A stretch of 24,681 bases of DNA from a virus, in the IMG/VR virus record IMGVR_UViG_3300037041_001183, positions 1 through 24,681 of that record; one strand, 5' to 3'. The stretch's first letter is position 1, and every line of letters begins with the position of its first letter. The notes under the pieces are model-generated. The model was not told the DNA's origin, did no database searches, and worked only from the letters and a program-made list of their open reading frames with translations. The translations under genes were made by a program, and so were the position numbers. This document shows, piece by piece, positions 12,326-19,890 of the stretch.

Positions 12326-14799
12326 GATATGCCTCGACCGCGATTGGTGCGTGTTATCAAAGTTTGAAGTTCGATGGCGATTGCCTTTATATCGCCGTCA
12401 TTTCTGACGTTGAACGTGTTTCCTGTGATGGTTACGCCTCCCATAGCGCCAGCACTGCCCCCTGATAATGGAATCACGGCTTCGGGTCCGGCTTCCCCAA
12501 TCATAGCAAGTGTCGGTGATGTGACAATGCCGCCGGATGCAAGGCGCGGGATTGGCGCGATATCGAATCCTATGTGTGTCGGCGGGCCACCGAACAGGTC
12601 CGGGATGTCGAAAGATAGCGCGTTTACGCCTTCGATCATGCTGTTGATGCTGTCGATGGCGATGTTGATCATGCCGGTGATGCTGCCTGTTATCCCGTCC
12701 ACTATACCCATGATGAAATCTGAAGTGGCTGAGATCGTGTCTTCCATACCCCCCCAAAGGTTATCCCATGCGTCTTGTAGGGGGTAGATCAGAGCGTCGA
12801 ACGCCCATTCAATTGCATCTGTGAGCCCCTCGACAATCCCGGTAATAATATTAGAAGCGCTTTCAGTCACCCATGAAACATCATCCCAGAAGGATTCCCA
12901 CTGGTCTGATATTGCGCCAATAGTCCAATCAAACGCCCATTCTATGCCCTCCATCAATGCGTCAATCAGTCCGGTGATGAGATCGGCTGATTCCTGTGCA
13001 ACCCACGTGATGGCATTCCAGACATCTTCCCAATCATACCCGAGCGCCTGTAAGGTCATTGAGACAAGGCCGATGGGGCCGAGCAGGACCGTGAACGCAA
13101 CCCCGATCACATCTATGCCCGCAGTAGCTTCTGTGAGCCAGCCGATGAACGGGGCGATCACACTGTCCGAGAGCCATTGCCAAGCAACACCGAGAGCGTC
13201 TGCACATGCACTGACGACTCCGAACTCTGTTTCAAGCAGGATTATAACTGCTACAAGTCCGACGATAGCTGCAACGACTAACACAATGGGATTTGCAGCG
13301 AGGAATAATAGTGAGGTATTTACTAATCCTATCAGCGCTGGCAATCCGGTAATACCGATAATGAGCGGTCCTGAAATTGACATCGCCGCTGCCAATCCAT
13401 CAAGGGGTTCAAGGGTTGTCCCGGCGGATAGCGCAAACTCATCGAAGGCGGATTTCATCTTATCGGTTGATCCGATGCTCGTTTCAGCCGCATCCGCATA
13501 CGCCTTTGTGGACCCGCCAGCGCCCTCGATTTTAACTTTATATGCATCTACTTGATCTTTTGTGAGCCCCAACGCATCATAAAACGCCTCCGTTTTGTTC
13601 GTCGAATCGCCCATTAAAAATACAAGTTCTTTTTGAGATAACCCGTTTAAGACAATCGCCGCCTCGTTATCGGTTTGCGCCTTCGTATTATCTTTTTGCG
13701 CTTGAGTGTTATCTGTGGTTTTGGTTTTCAAGTCTGTTTGTCTGGCGATTAAATCGTCGTGTGAATACGTGAGACTTTCAATCCGCAGTTTTTGCTCTTC
13801 CAGACGGATGTTAAACTCCTGTGCGGTTTCGTTTTCGCCTTTCCCCTCGGTCTGCATTTTTTGCAGATCAATTTGGGCGGATTGCATCGCGAGTGAGTTT
13901 TCTTTAAGTCCGAGCGTCGTATCTCTGGTTGCAGTCGATAGGTCTTTTTGGGTTTGGGCGAGGTCTTTTTCGGCACGGTCAAGATCTTTTGATGTTTGTT
14001 CGAGGTCTTTGGATTGCGTGATTGCATCTGATAATGCTGTCTGATAATCCCCGAACTGCGTATCCATTTCGCCGACTGCAAGGCGCAGCGCCTTTGTTGC
14101 CGCCGTGCCCTGCAAGCCCGCGTCAGACATAGCCAATAACAGCGCTTCGGTATCTTCCATCGACAGCCCCATCGCATCAAGTTTCGGGGCCAGCACACCT
14201 ACCGTTCCGGCGAAATCTTCAAACGAGATCGTGCTGTTTTTAGTCAGGTATGTGATACCGTCAACATGATCCCCCACTTCTGTGAGCGGGATGTCGAACG
14301 CATTAAACGCAGGAATTAATGATTCAGTAACGGTTGCAGCACTTGTCCCGGTTGCGTCTCCTAAATCATCAAATGCTGCAGCGGTTGCTGCCAGCTGATC
14401 TTCGGTCAATCCAGATCTTGCCAACAAATCAAACGTCGCAACTACATCATCGAGTGGGAATCCCGCATCTGAACTGGCAAGAGCGAGGTCCCGCAGTTCC
14501 TCAGTAGTACTTCCAAGAGTGATCGCTGTGCCTGCCAACTGGGAATTAATTTCTCTGGCGTTATCAGTGAGTGCCAGAACCGCAACTCCTGCGGTGGTCA
14601 TGCCCGCCCCCAACGCAGTAATCTCGGTTTTATTGTCTTTAATCGTCTGCGTGAATCCCTTGAACGTGCTATCGGATTTTGCAGCGGCATCGTCGGTTTC
14701 GGTTAATCCTTTTTTGACTTCCGATACTCCCGCCGTAAATCCGGTTGTATCCGCGAGAAAATTGACAATTAGACTTTCAGCAGATTCCATTAACCCCAT
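12322..14799 (-). CDS. Tail tape measure protein (825 aa)
   Basis: This protein sets tail length and fills the tube before DNA ejection. The N-terminal 240 residues resemble the conserved tape-measure core (FPLDDVVATFDLLARSG, SFEDFAGTVGVLAPKLDAMG, GLQGTAATKALRLAVGEM). Residues about 250-380 are a long charged coiled coil. Residues about 470-525 are hydrophobic and membrane-like (LIIGITGLPALIGLVNTSLL onward). Residues 590-715 hold three Trp-rich 44-residue repeats. Residues about 750-775 carry the family motif LASGGIVTSPTLAMIGEAGP. GGAGGAGGT lies before ATG 14799, whose first base overlaps the stop of the GT frame (TAATG). By the usual 1.5 angstrom per residue rule the tail would be about 120 nm. 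Confidence 0.9.
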   Translation of the reverse strand: MGLMESAESLIVNFLADTTGFTAGVSEVKKGLTETDDAAAKSDSTFKGFTQTIKDNKTEITALGAGMTTAGVAVLALTDNAREINSQLAGTAITLGSTTEELRDLALASSDAGFPLDDVVATFDLLARSGLTEDQLAATAAAFDDLGDATGTSAATVTESLIPAFNAFDIPLTEVGDHVDGITYLTKNSTISFEDFAGTVGVLAPKLDAMGLSMEDTEALLLAMSDAGLQGTAATKALRLAVGEMDTQFGDYQTALSDAITQSKDLEQTSKDLDRAEKDLAQTQKDLSTATRDTTLGLKENSLAMQSAQIDLQKMQTEGKGENETAQEFNIRLEEQKLRIESLTYSHDDLIARQTDLKTKTTDNTQAQKDNTKAQTDNEAAIVLNGLSQKELVFLMGDSTNKTEAFYDALGLTKDQVDAYKVKIEGAGGSTKAYADAAETSIGSTDKMKSAFDEFALSAGTTLEPLDGLAAAMSISGPLIIGITGLPALIGLVNTSLLFLAANPIVLVVAAIVGLVAVIILLETEFGVVSACADALGVAWQWLSDSVIAPFIGWLTEATAGIDVIGVAFTVLLGPIGLVSMTLQALGYDWEDVWNAITWVAQESADLITGLIDALMEGIEWAFDWTIGAISDQWESFWDDVSWVTESASNIITGIVEGLTDAIEWAFDALIYPLQDAWDNLWGGMEDTISATSDFIMGIVDGITGSITGMINIAIDSINSMIEGVNALSFDIPDLFGGPPTHIGFDIAPIPRLASGGIVTSPTLAMIGEAGPEAVIPLSGGSAGAMGGVTITGNTFNVRNDGDIKAIAIELQTLITRTNRGRGIS
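12700..13032 (-). repeat. 44-residue Trp repeats in the tape measure protein
   Basis: Units begin with W at residues 590, 634 and 678 (coding positions 13032, 12900 and 12768). Each reads W[ED]xxWxxxxW...ESA..IITG[IL]...L...IEWAFD, with the third copy partial. Regular Trp spacing is common in tape measures and matches the helical symmetry of the tube. Confidence 0.8.
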
Positions 14800-15496
14800 T
14801 ATTTCTTACCTCCTCCTTTACACCAGAGTTTCAGCGTATCAAAGATCTTCTGGGCGTCGTTCTTTTTCTTAATGGGTGTTTCAGAGTCAACCTTCCCGCA
14901 GTTCACGAAATCGGACGGTTTATACGGAGTAGATTTCTTTTTCGGGTTGCGGTTGGCATTCGCTATTACCGAACATATCAATCCTACCCGCTCGTTTTCT
15001 GCATACATTTCTTTTGTCCTCCGTTCGTCTTGTGCTGCAATATAGGGGTGAAATTCGCCGGGAGTGAGATCCCAGAACTCAGCAGGCGTTAACCCGCTGA
15101 CCCGGTACGCGACGGCTTGGCAGTCTTTGAGGTATGCTCCGAGGCTGCGGGGATGATCGGGGTCTGGCTCGGGTTTTTTCCTTTGTCATCACCGAGTTTC
15201 CCGAGCCAGTCTTGTGCGGTTTCCATGATATCTTTCATAACAGAAATAAACATTTTCTGCCCTTTTTCACGGATGAAATCTTCACAAAGATCTCCTGCTT
15301 GGTCAAGCGTGATACTGGTGCTTCCGTACGCGTTTATGCCCGCACACAAGATCCCCCGATACGCAGAAAGGGGGGCTTTTTGGAAATCCTCTAAGTTCCC
15401 TCCCTGCCGGTTGAAATCTGCAAGTGCGTTGAATGAGATCCGCACGTTGTAGACTTTCCCGTTTACCTCGAAAGTTGAATGTCTCCTGCCGTCCAT
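14799..15496 (-). CDS. Tail assembly chaperone GT fusion, made by -1 frameshift (about 232 aa)
   Basis: The G frame runs from ATG 15496; a slippery A AAA AAC at 15179-15173 lies exactly in the X XXY YYZ register of that frame. Slipping back one base gives a further 124 codons ending with TAA at 14799-14801. The added part has the T-domain features of lambda-like gpGT: SGLTPAEFWDLTPGEFHPYI, then RRTKEMYAENERVGLI and KSTPYKPSDFV. The region of this second frame between 15173 and 15008 has no start codon yet is well conserved in type, which only makes sense as a fusion. In lambda the GT product recruits the tube protein to the tape measure. A 69-residue internal start at 15008 is possible but has no good ribosome binding site. 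Confidence 0.78.
15089..15496 (-). CDS. Tail assembly chaperone G-like protein (135 aa)
   Basis: This is the unshifted product. Residues about 8-95 match the G-type tail chaperone fold: FEVNGKVYNVRISFNALADF, then SAYRGILCAGINAYGSTSIT and LDQAGDLCEDFIREKG. The last 27 residues after the slippery site are Pro/Ser/Thr-rich and look unstructured, as expected of the short product. AGGTGAG precedes ATG 15496. It lies between the tube protein and tape measure genes, the classical location. G and GT together coat the tape measure during tail assembly. Confidence 0.85.
   Translation of the reverse strand: MDGRRHSTFEVNGKVYNVRISFNALADFNRQGGNLEDFQKAPLSAYRGILCAGINAYGSTSITLDQAGDLCEDFIREKGQKMFISVMKDIMETAQDWLGKLGDDKGKNPSQTPIIPAASEHTSKTAKPSRTGSAG
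15173..15179 (-). promoter_or_regulatory. Programmed -1 ribosomal frameshift site, A AAA AAC
   Basis: The zero-frame codons are GGA AAA AAC, so the heptamer A AAA AAC is in the exact register for simultaneous P- and A-site slippage. The following -1 frame is open for 124 codons and encodes the T domain. I did not find an obvious strong hairpin directly downstream, but the following 60 bases are GC-rich (CCCGAGCC and CCCGCAGCCTCGG). Confidence 0.8.
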
Positions 15497-15507
15497 GTCT
15501 CACCTGA

Positions 15508-16260
15508 TTATGGGTGTGCTGTGTTTCCGCCGCATACACGTATCCAGTAGATCTTCGGGGTCTTGCTGTTTTCCGTGACAGCGATTGATACATACGTCAC
15601 CTGCCCAGATCCCACATTCGTTGTTAAATTCCCGGATGCAACCCCTGTTGCAACGGAGGTCCCATTGATATAACAGGTTCCTGCGGTGAATACCGGGGTG
15701 ATTTTGATGTATGCCGTATCCGAGTAAGATTCGAGATCATACTCATAGACTACCGCAGCTGCTGCCGGAACGGGGGTCAATGGGTTTGCGTCGTCATCGA
15801 CAATACCAAAGAACGTCGTGGTTAATCCCGTTGCCCATGTGGTGACCGGATCGGAGAGTCTGCCGTTTACCGTGACTTCCATTTCGATGAATGCCGGGCC
15901 GTCTCCGTCGATGTTGAGTTTGCATTTGGCAATCTGCCCGCTGAAATTGAACGAGATCCCGCCGGGGGTTGGGCCGAATGTTGGGGGCAATACGATAGTC
16001 CATGTATCGAAATGACGGTCGTAAATGTCATCCAGTAGGGAGTTCTGGGCGGTTGAGCCGATGTAATACACCTTGAATGCAAGGTTCTCATTATCGATCC
16101 ACGTTACGCATTTTGTTCGCACTCCGCCGATGTTGTTCTGTGCGGAAGTGTCCTTTACATCTGCGCTCTGTCCGGGGGTGCTTGGCTCATACATTTCGCC
16201 AATGACCAGCCCGTTTTGCATTATAAACGTTCCGAGTGTTGATTTCGCTTCTTCAGTCAT
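15508..16260 (-). CDS. Major tail (tube) protein with extra C-terminal beta-sandwich (250 aa)
   Basis: Residues 1-135 resemble the lambda-V-like tube subunit: a loop-rich start (NGLVIGEMYEPSTPGQSADV), then DRHFDTWTIVLPP and ISFNFSGQIAKCKLNIDGDG with FIEMEVTVNGRLSDP, the end of the tube fold. Residues about 165-245 form a separate domain with the pattern of cadherin-like/Ig-like beta-sandwiches (SDTAYIKITPVFTAGTCYIN, then VSIAVTENSKTPKIYWIRV). Such domains decorate the outside of many phage tails. GGAG lies 9 bases before ATG 16260. Position next to the G/GT genes confirms the role. Confidence 0.85.
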   Translation of the reverse strand: MTEEAKSTLGTFIMQNGLVIGEMYEPSTPGQSADVKDTSAQNNIGGVRTKCVTWIDNENLAFKVYYIGSTAQNSLLDDIYDRHFDTWTIVLPPTFGPTPGGISFNFSGQIAKCKLNIDGDGPAFIEMEVTVNGRLSDPVTTWATGLTTTFFGIVDDDANPLTPVPAAAAVVYEYDLESYSDTAYIKITPVFTAGTCYINGTSVATGVASGNLTTNVGSGQVTYVSIAVTENSKTPKIYWIRVCGGNTAHP

Positions 16261-16274
16261 TTGTTTGCTCCTTG

Positions 16275-16700
16275 TTACAGTCTGTAATCATACAATACGA
16301 TGACATCCCGATGCCGCATGTAAAGCACCGGAATAAGGTCTGTGTTCGCGTCCGGGCGTGAGCCTCCATCCGTGATTTTCTGGATGAAAACTTTCCCGGT
16401 TCCTGCCGTTAACAGGGTGTTCACCGTGCGATGCAATGCGTCACGGACGATCCGCGAGATTTTCCCCGCTTCACCGCCGCCCGTGCCGGTTGATAAGATT
16501 GTGCATTGTATCCGGGTTGATACCCAGCCGCCTGTGCTGTGGTCTACCGGGGTTGAATCGCTGATTTCTGATACGATGATGGCCGGGTATGTGGGATTTG
16601 ATGGCAGAGTGTTTCGATATATGCGAGTGCTAACCAACGTCGTTAATGGCGTATATGCCAGTAATTTCGTGATAATTGCATACTCTACGTCGTCACTCAT
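16275..16700 (-). CDS. Tail terminator-like protein (DUF3168/gp17-like, 141 aa)
   Basis: The features are an N-terminal helix (EYAIITKLLAYTPLTTLVST), 'RIYRNTLPSNPTYPAIIVSE', then a beta hairpin with RIQCTILSTGTGGGEAG, a helix (KISRIVRDALHRTVNTL), and a closing strand pair ending VIVLYDYRL. This is the layout of tail completion/terminator proteins that cap the tube at the neck. It lies directly before the tube gene and its start overlaps the stop of the gp10-like gene (ATGA), the standard order in siphoviruses. Confidence 0.8.
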   Translation of the reverse strand: MSDDVEYAIITKLLAYTPLTTLVSTRIYRNTLPSNPTYPAIIVSEISDSTPVDHSTGGWVSTRIQCTILSTGTGGGEAGKISRIVRDALHRTVNTLLTAGTGKVFIQKITDGGSRPDANTDLIPVLYMRHRDVIVLYDYRL

Positions 16701-17083
16701 TCGGTCATCTTCTCCAAGAACATTGTTTTATATTTCTCACGGTGCTGGTCCATCGCCGCCCGGATATACGGTTTCGGGGCTTGGTGGTATGACCTGCCGA
16801 GTTTGTCCTTACCGACGAATCCATACTCTACCCTGCGGGCGTATTCGACATTAGTCCCAACAACCACATACTGCGCTCCTTTCCCCTGCTGAAATGTCCC
16901 GGAAGTGGGTTCGATATGAATCGAGTGCAGGAGCGTGTGTGTAATCCACGGCGTTATGGCTTTCGCATCGTTTTCGTATTCTTGTGCAATCAGCCGAAGT
17001 GCAATTGATTGGTTTTTATCAGTTTTTTTCTCGGAGTCGTCAAGCGCCTTCATGAGTTCCGGGAGACCCTTGATTGTGGCCAT
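16697..17083 (-). CDS. HK97 gp10-like tail completion protein (128 aa)
   Basis: The motifs IKGLPELMKALDD (residues 3-15), a long helix with 'QEYENDAKAITPWITHTLLHS', then YVVVGTNVEYARRVEYGFVG and KPYIRAAMDQHREKY are the signature of HK97 gp10-like neck/tail proteins ('EYA..vEyG...P.Py.r.A'). I prefer ATG 17083; a GTG one codon upstream overlaps the previous stop as GTGA, but the AGGTG site leaves almost no spacing for it. It works at the head-tail junction together with the terminator encoded next. Confidence 0.85.
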   Translation of the reverse strand: MATIKGLPELMKALDDSEKKTDKNQSIALRLIAQEYENDAKAITPWITHTLLHSIHIEPTSGTFQQGKGAQYVVVGTNVEYARRVEYGFVGKDKLGRSYHQAPKPYIRAAMDQHREKYKTMFLEKMTE

Positions 17084-17376
17084 CACGCACCTATCCAGAA
17101 CTTATCCACAACCCAGAGCAGTAATCCCCATGCTGCAACCAGCCCCGTGCCTCCAATGGCGAAGTATGTGTCGTGGTTTTTTACTTTGTCCATTGCAGTT
17201 GATACGGATTCGGGAGAGGGGTATTTCGCAGAGTTCAACCGTACCGCCTCGATCTGTTCTGCGTAGTTTGTTTGGAATGCCTCGATTTTCGTAATTACTT
17301 TCTCGATATTTTCCAGTTTTATGCAGATCGTGTTCAGTGTAATCCGCTGGCTGCATTCGTGTTCTTCATCGTTCAT
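17083..17376 (-). CDS. Small coiled-coil protein with one C-terminal membrane segment (97 aa)
   Basis: Residues about 10-70 form a charged coiled coil (ICIKLENIEKVITKIEAFQ), followed by one hydrophobic segment at about 73-91 (FAIGGTGLVAAWGLLLWVVD) and a short tail. The topology resembles XhlA-type membrane proteins and some phage holin-associated proteins. No sequence family is recognised. It sits between neck genes, with ATGA/GTGA overlaps on both sides, so it is made together with them. A lysis, membrane anchoring or ejection role is possible; the sequence does not decide. Confidence 0.75.
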   Translation of the reverse strand: MNDEEHECSQRITLNTICIKLENIEKVITKIEAFQTNYAEQIEAVRLNSAKYPSPESVSTAMDKVKNHDTYFAIGGTGLVAAWGLLLWVVDKFWIGA

Positions 17377-17930
17377 GATGCTCTCGCAAGTGTGCAGGTA
17401 TAATTAAACGGTGCTGTCGTGCTCCAGGCATACGCTGGAGTGACAGAGTTAATCCCGAATGTTCCGACGTATCCTACCGCTGTGCATGTGATAGTATCCC
17501 CTTCGGCAACCGTCACCGCCCCGTCAAGCAATACCTTAAGAGTAGTTTCCCCATAGAGAGATACCCCTCCCACCGTCCTTACCATATCCTGCGATGAGAA
17601 GAACCGGCATGTTACAGTTGAATTAACGCTTGTAGTGGTTGGCTGCCCGTATTCGTCAAGGGTTTGCGTGATAACACCGTTAACAACCGCCGCTCCTGGG
17701 ACCGTGCCGTTGTCCCTGATTACCTCATCATTTTGAAAGGTGCCGGTAATGGTATGCAGCGTTAAACTGCCGGATGCGATACTGCCAATGGATACAATTA
17801 CAGCGGTTGCGTGGGATGTTGCGCCGGTTAGCGTTTTTCCCACAGTGAATACTGCTGTTCCCCCGTCATATCCGAGCGTATAAACCTGCTTTGTGCTGTG
17901 CAGGGTTGCGGTGTGAACCATCCCTTTCAT
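17373..17930 (-). CDS. Neck/head-tail joining protein with inserted 'GATS' module (185 aa)
   Basis: The second half (VTCRFFSSQDMVRTVGGVSL, ETTLKVLLDGAVTVAEGDTI, then GFINSV-like GTFGINSVTPAY) has the look of small beta-barrel head-tail joining proteins. Residues about 28-75 form a different short module (FTVGKTLTGATSHATAVIVS, then GSLTLHTITGTFQNDEVI). This module recurs in many phage virion proteins as 'F..GetvtGatSgAta...GtLtL..vsGtFq.gE.I'. It lies just after the connector gene and its start overlaps that gene's stop (ATGA). The specific neck role is inferred from position. Confidence 0.7.
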   Translation of the reverse strand: MKGMVHTATLHSTKQVYTLGYDGGTAVFTVGKTLTGATSHATAVIVSIGSIASGSLTLHTITGTFQNDEVIRDNGTVPGAAVVNGVITQTLDEYGQPTTTSVNSTVTCRFFSSQDMVRTVGGVSLYGETTLKVLLDGAVTVAEGDTITCTAVGYVGTFGINSVTPAYAWSTTAPFNYTCTLARAS

Positions 17931-18370
17931 TCGATCAACTCTGAGAAGAATACCGGCGGGGTTGATTGGTCTAACCGGAAGTCTTTCATATCAGCATCAG
18001 AACGGGTGATTTCAGAGGTTTCAGTATAGTTGGTCTGTTGCCGTCCGAGTTCTTCGGCCATTCGTGCATATGCCTGTTCTCGCAGATACTTTGCCGCCCC
18101 GAAATGATCGGATACTCCGCTCTGGGAATAATCCCCGGCTGAATATGCGGTTGGGTTTTCCCCGGTGACGTTGAACCGTTCAGCTACTCGTGCACGGGTG
18201 AGAAACACAGATATGATCTTTGCTGCCGTCGTTGTTGGGGAATATGATCCCCGCGCTGCAAAGTATTGGGTAATCTCACTGTCCGAATCCGCGATCATGT
18301 ATCCCAGATCGGCATCGGATACCACTGTGCCAACATAGACTTTTACATCCGCTGCTACGCAATACGCCAT
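17927..18370 (-). CDS. Head-tail connector/adaptor (gp6/gp36-like, 147 aa)
   Basis: An all-helical protein starting YCVAADVKVYVGTVVSDADL and continuing through AADSDSEITQYFA-like helix (MIADSDSEITQYFAARGSYS), a long helix ISVFLTRARVAERFNVTG, and KYLREQAYARMAEELGRQQ. This is the layout of adaptor proteins that bind under the portal (DUF1320/gp36-like). Its tail is acidic (SELIE). ATG 18370 abuts the previous stop with no gap. Together with the next three genes it makes the neck. Confidence 0.75.
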   Translation of the reverse strand: MAYCVAADVKVYVGTVVSDADLGYMIADSDSEITQYFAARGSYSPTTTAAKIISVFLTRARVAERFNVTGENPTAYSAGDYSQSGVSDHFGAAKYLREQAYARMAEELGRQQTNYTETSEITRSDADMKDFRLDQSTPPVFFSELIE

Positions 18371-19729
18371 TTAGACCGCCTCCAGCCAACCACGATACGT
18401 ACATGTGCAAATCGCATCTGCACTCGTAGCATCCCCGATCACCGACATTTTAATGTCGGTTCCTGTGGGAAATTTTATCGGGAAATCCAGATGCATGTTA
18501 TACGCTGAATCCTGAATTCCGATCTCGTAATAGGGATATAGCAGGCCGGATGTGGCTTGTGCCTGGTCATCATAGGTCGCTCGCAGCGTGAAACGTGCAT
18601 ATCGCCCGCCCGCTGAATTGCCAACAGAACACGATAATTGAGAAATGTATAGCGTTTTGTCAACAGGAACGGTATAGATGCTATTCCGAGCGCGGGTATT
18701 CCCGATTGCGATCCTCGAATAGATAGTTCCTAATGTGATGTGCCGAATGTCGATGGTTCCGGCTGCCGATCCTCCCGTGCCTGCCGTCAGAACCCGGAAC
18801 GCATTAATCCGGTAGATATCTGTGGCAACGGTTGGAACTGGCGTAACTCCTGTGAGCGTAACAACTTCAGTTTTTTCAACGAATGTGTTTGTGAGATACC
18901 AGATTTTAATCGTTAATGCTCCGGTTCCCGCAGCCGCGTCTGCTGTACTTGAAGAGACAACTTCCATCCTCTGTGATGCTGCGGGGAATACATACATTCC
19001 ACCAACAACCCACATATCCTCTTCCGCCGCATCTACATCGGCGTTATAGCCCGTTTTAAAGAACGGAGTATGCCCGGTGATGTTGCCTTCAACAATATCA
19101 TAGCCATACGGCATGGACGAAACGCGAAGTTTGCTATCTGCAAGCGGATTGTCTTTAATGGTTACGGATTTGAGGTCCGCCGCTTGTAGTGCTGGCAGAA
19201 CAACGGGAATTGATGATGCTGCGAGTGCCTGGCCTTGTGCGGGGATCTTATCAGTGTTCGTTTTAACGCTTGCAAGATTCCCGCCCGTTTCTTCAGCGTA
19301 ATTGGTGATGGCCGGAATCGGGGTTAATGTGGTCATCTGTGCTGCCGGAAGCACAACAGGAATTGAACCCGCTGCAAGTGCTTGACCTTGAGCCGGTATC
19401 TTATCAGTGCTTGTTTTAATCGCTGCAAGATTAACATCGTCAGTGGCAATGCACATCCGCTGCGTTCCCGCGCTGTTATTCCCTGCATTTACTGCCGTAG
19501 CAGTTCCCGCCACTTTCTCAATATCAGAGGTAAACGTGCTGCCCGAAACTGATACCGATAAAACGCCCACATCAACAGGCAATTTAACACCCGGAGATAT
19601 AACCGCGAACTTCTGCAACCCGCTTTCCATGAACGGGATGATCTGCGAGTAAACATCGTTTGCTATGGCTTCCTGTGCTGTTTGCGCCGCTGCGAATGTT
19701 AGATACGGGGTTACAGTCCAGTTTACCAT
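18371..19729 (-). CDS. Head-fibre/decoration-like structural protein (452 aa)
   Basis: There are three parts. Residues 1-50 share a module with the neighbouring 48-residue protein (QKFAVI, PFMESG). Residues about 95-185 hold two near-identical copies of a 'NLAAIKTSTDKIPAQGQALA...SIPVVLPA' element, a stretch common in virion fibre proteins ('IPAQGQALA'). Residues about 235-450 form a beta-rich C-terminal domain (MWVVGGMYVFPAASQRMEVV, then TVATDIYRINAFRVLTAG, and YTVPVDKTLYISQLSCSVG), known from uncharacterised virion proteins of diverse phages. It lies in the head-neck module, so it probably decorates the capsid or neck. No catalytic motif is seen. Confidence 0.75.
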   Translation of the reverse strand: MVNWTVTPYLTFAAAQTAQEAIANDVYSQIIPFMESGLQKFAVISPGVKLPVDVGVLSVSVSGSTFTSDIEKVAGTATAVNAGNNSAGTQRMCIATDDVNLAAIKTSTDKIPAQGQALAAGSIPVVLPAAQMTTLTPIPAITNYAEETGGNLASVKTNTDKIPAQGQALAASSIPVVLPALQAADLKSVTIKDNPLADSKLRVSSMPYGYDIVEGNITGHTPFFKTGYNADVDAAEEDMWVVGGMYVFPAASQRMEVVSSSTADAAAGTGALTIKIWYLTNTFVEKTEVVTLTGVTPVPTVATDIYRINAFRVLTAGTGGSAAGTIDIRHITLGTIYSRIAIGNTRARNSIYTVPVDKTLYISQLSCSVGNSAGGRYARFTLRATYDDQAQATSGLLYPYYEIGIQDSAYNMHLDFPIKFPTGTDIKMSVIGDATSADAICTCTYRGWLEAV

Positions 19730-19733
19730 TTAC

Positions 19734-19880
19734 TCACGCCTTGACGATTACAATAAATTTCTGCTTTCCGGATTCCATGAACGGGACGACCTGAACGAGT
19801 TTGTCAGTAACTGCCGCGTTAGCTGCTGCTTGTGCTGTTGCTGCTGTTGCATAGATTGTTGACACGTAAGCGTCTGGCAT
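19734..19880 (-). CDS. Small protein paralogous to the N-terminus of the head-fibre-like protein (48 aa)
   Basis: A 48-codon frame from ATG 19880 to TGA 19734-19736, with GAGGCGG before the start. The chain reads like the first 48 residues of the next protein. Both have an Ala/Thr/Gln-rich helix (ATAATAQAAANAAV here; FAAAQTAQEAIANDV there) and then a shared PFMESGxQKFxVI. The frames are adjacent, with the next ATG three bases beyond the stop. The gene therefore arose by duplication of this module, or the larger gene captured a domain. It may be an attachment or trimerisation partner. Confidence 0.7.
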   Translation of the reverse strand: MPDAYVSTIYATAATAQAAANAAVTDKLVQVVPFMESGKQKFIVIVKA

Positions 19881-19890
19881 TCAGACCGCC

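Noticed and set aside
12398-14200. Long open frames on both strands over the tape measure gene
   Set aside because: They have His/Arg- or Ser-rich compositions typical of shadow frames over a real gene, and no overlap or binding-site logic with neighbours.
14799-15008. Stand-alone 69-residue gene starting at ATG 15008
   Set aside because: It is the in-frame end of the T domain reached by the -1 frameshift; there is no good ribosome binding site and the recognisable T motifs begin upstream of this ATG.
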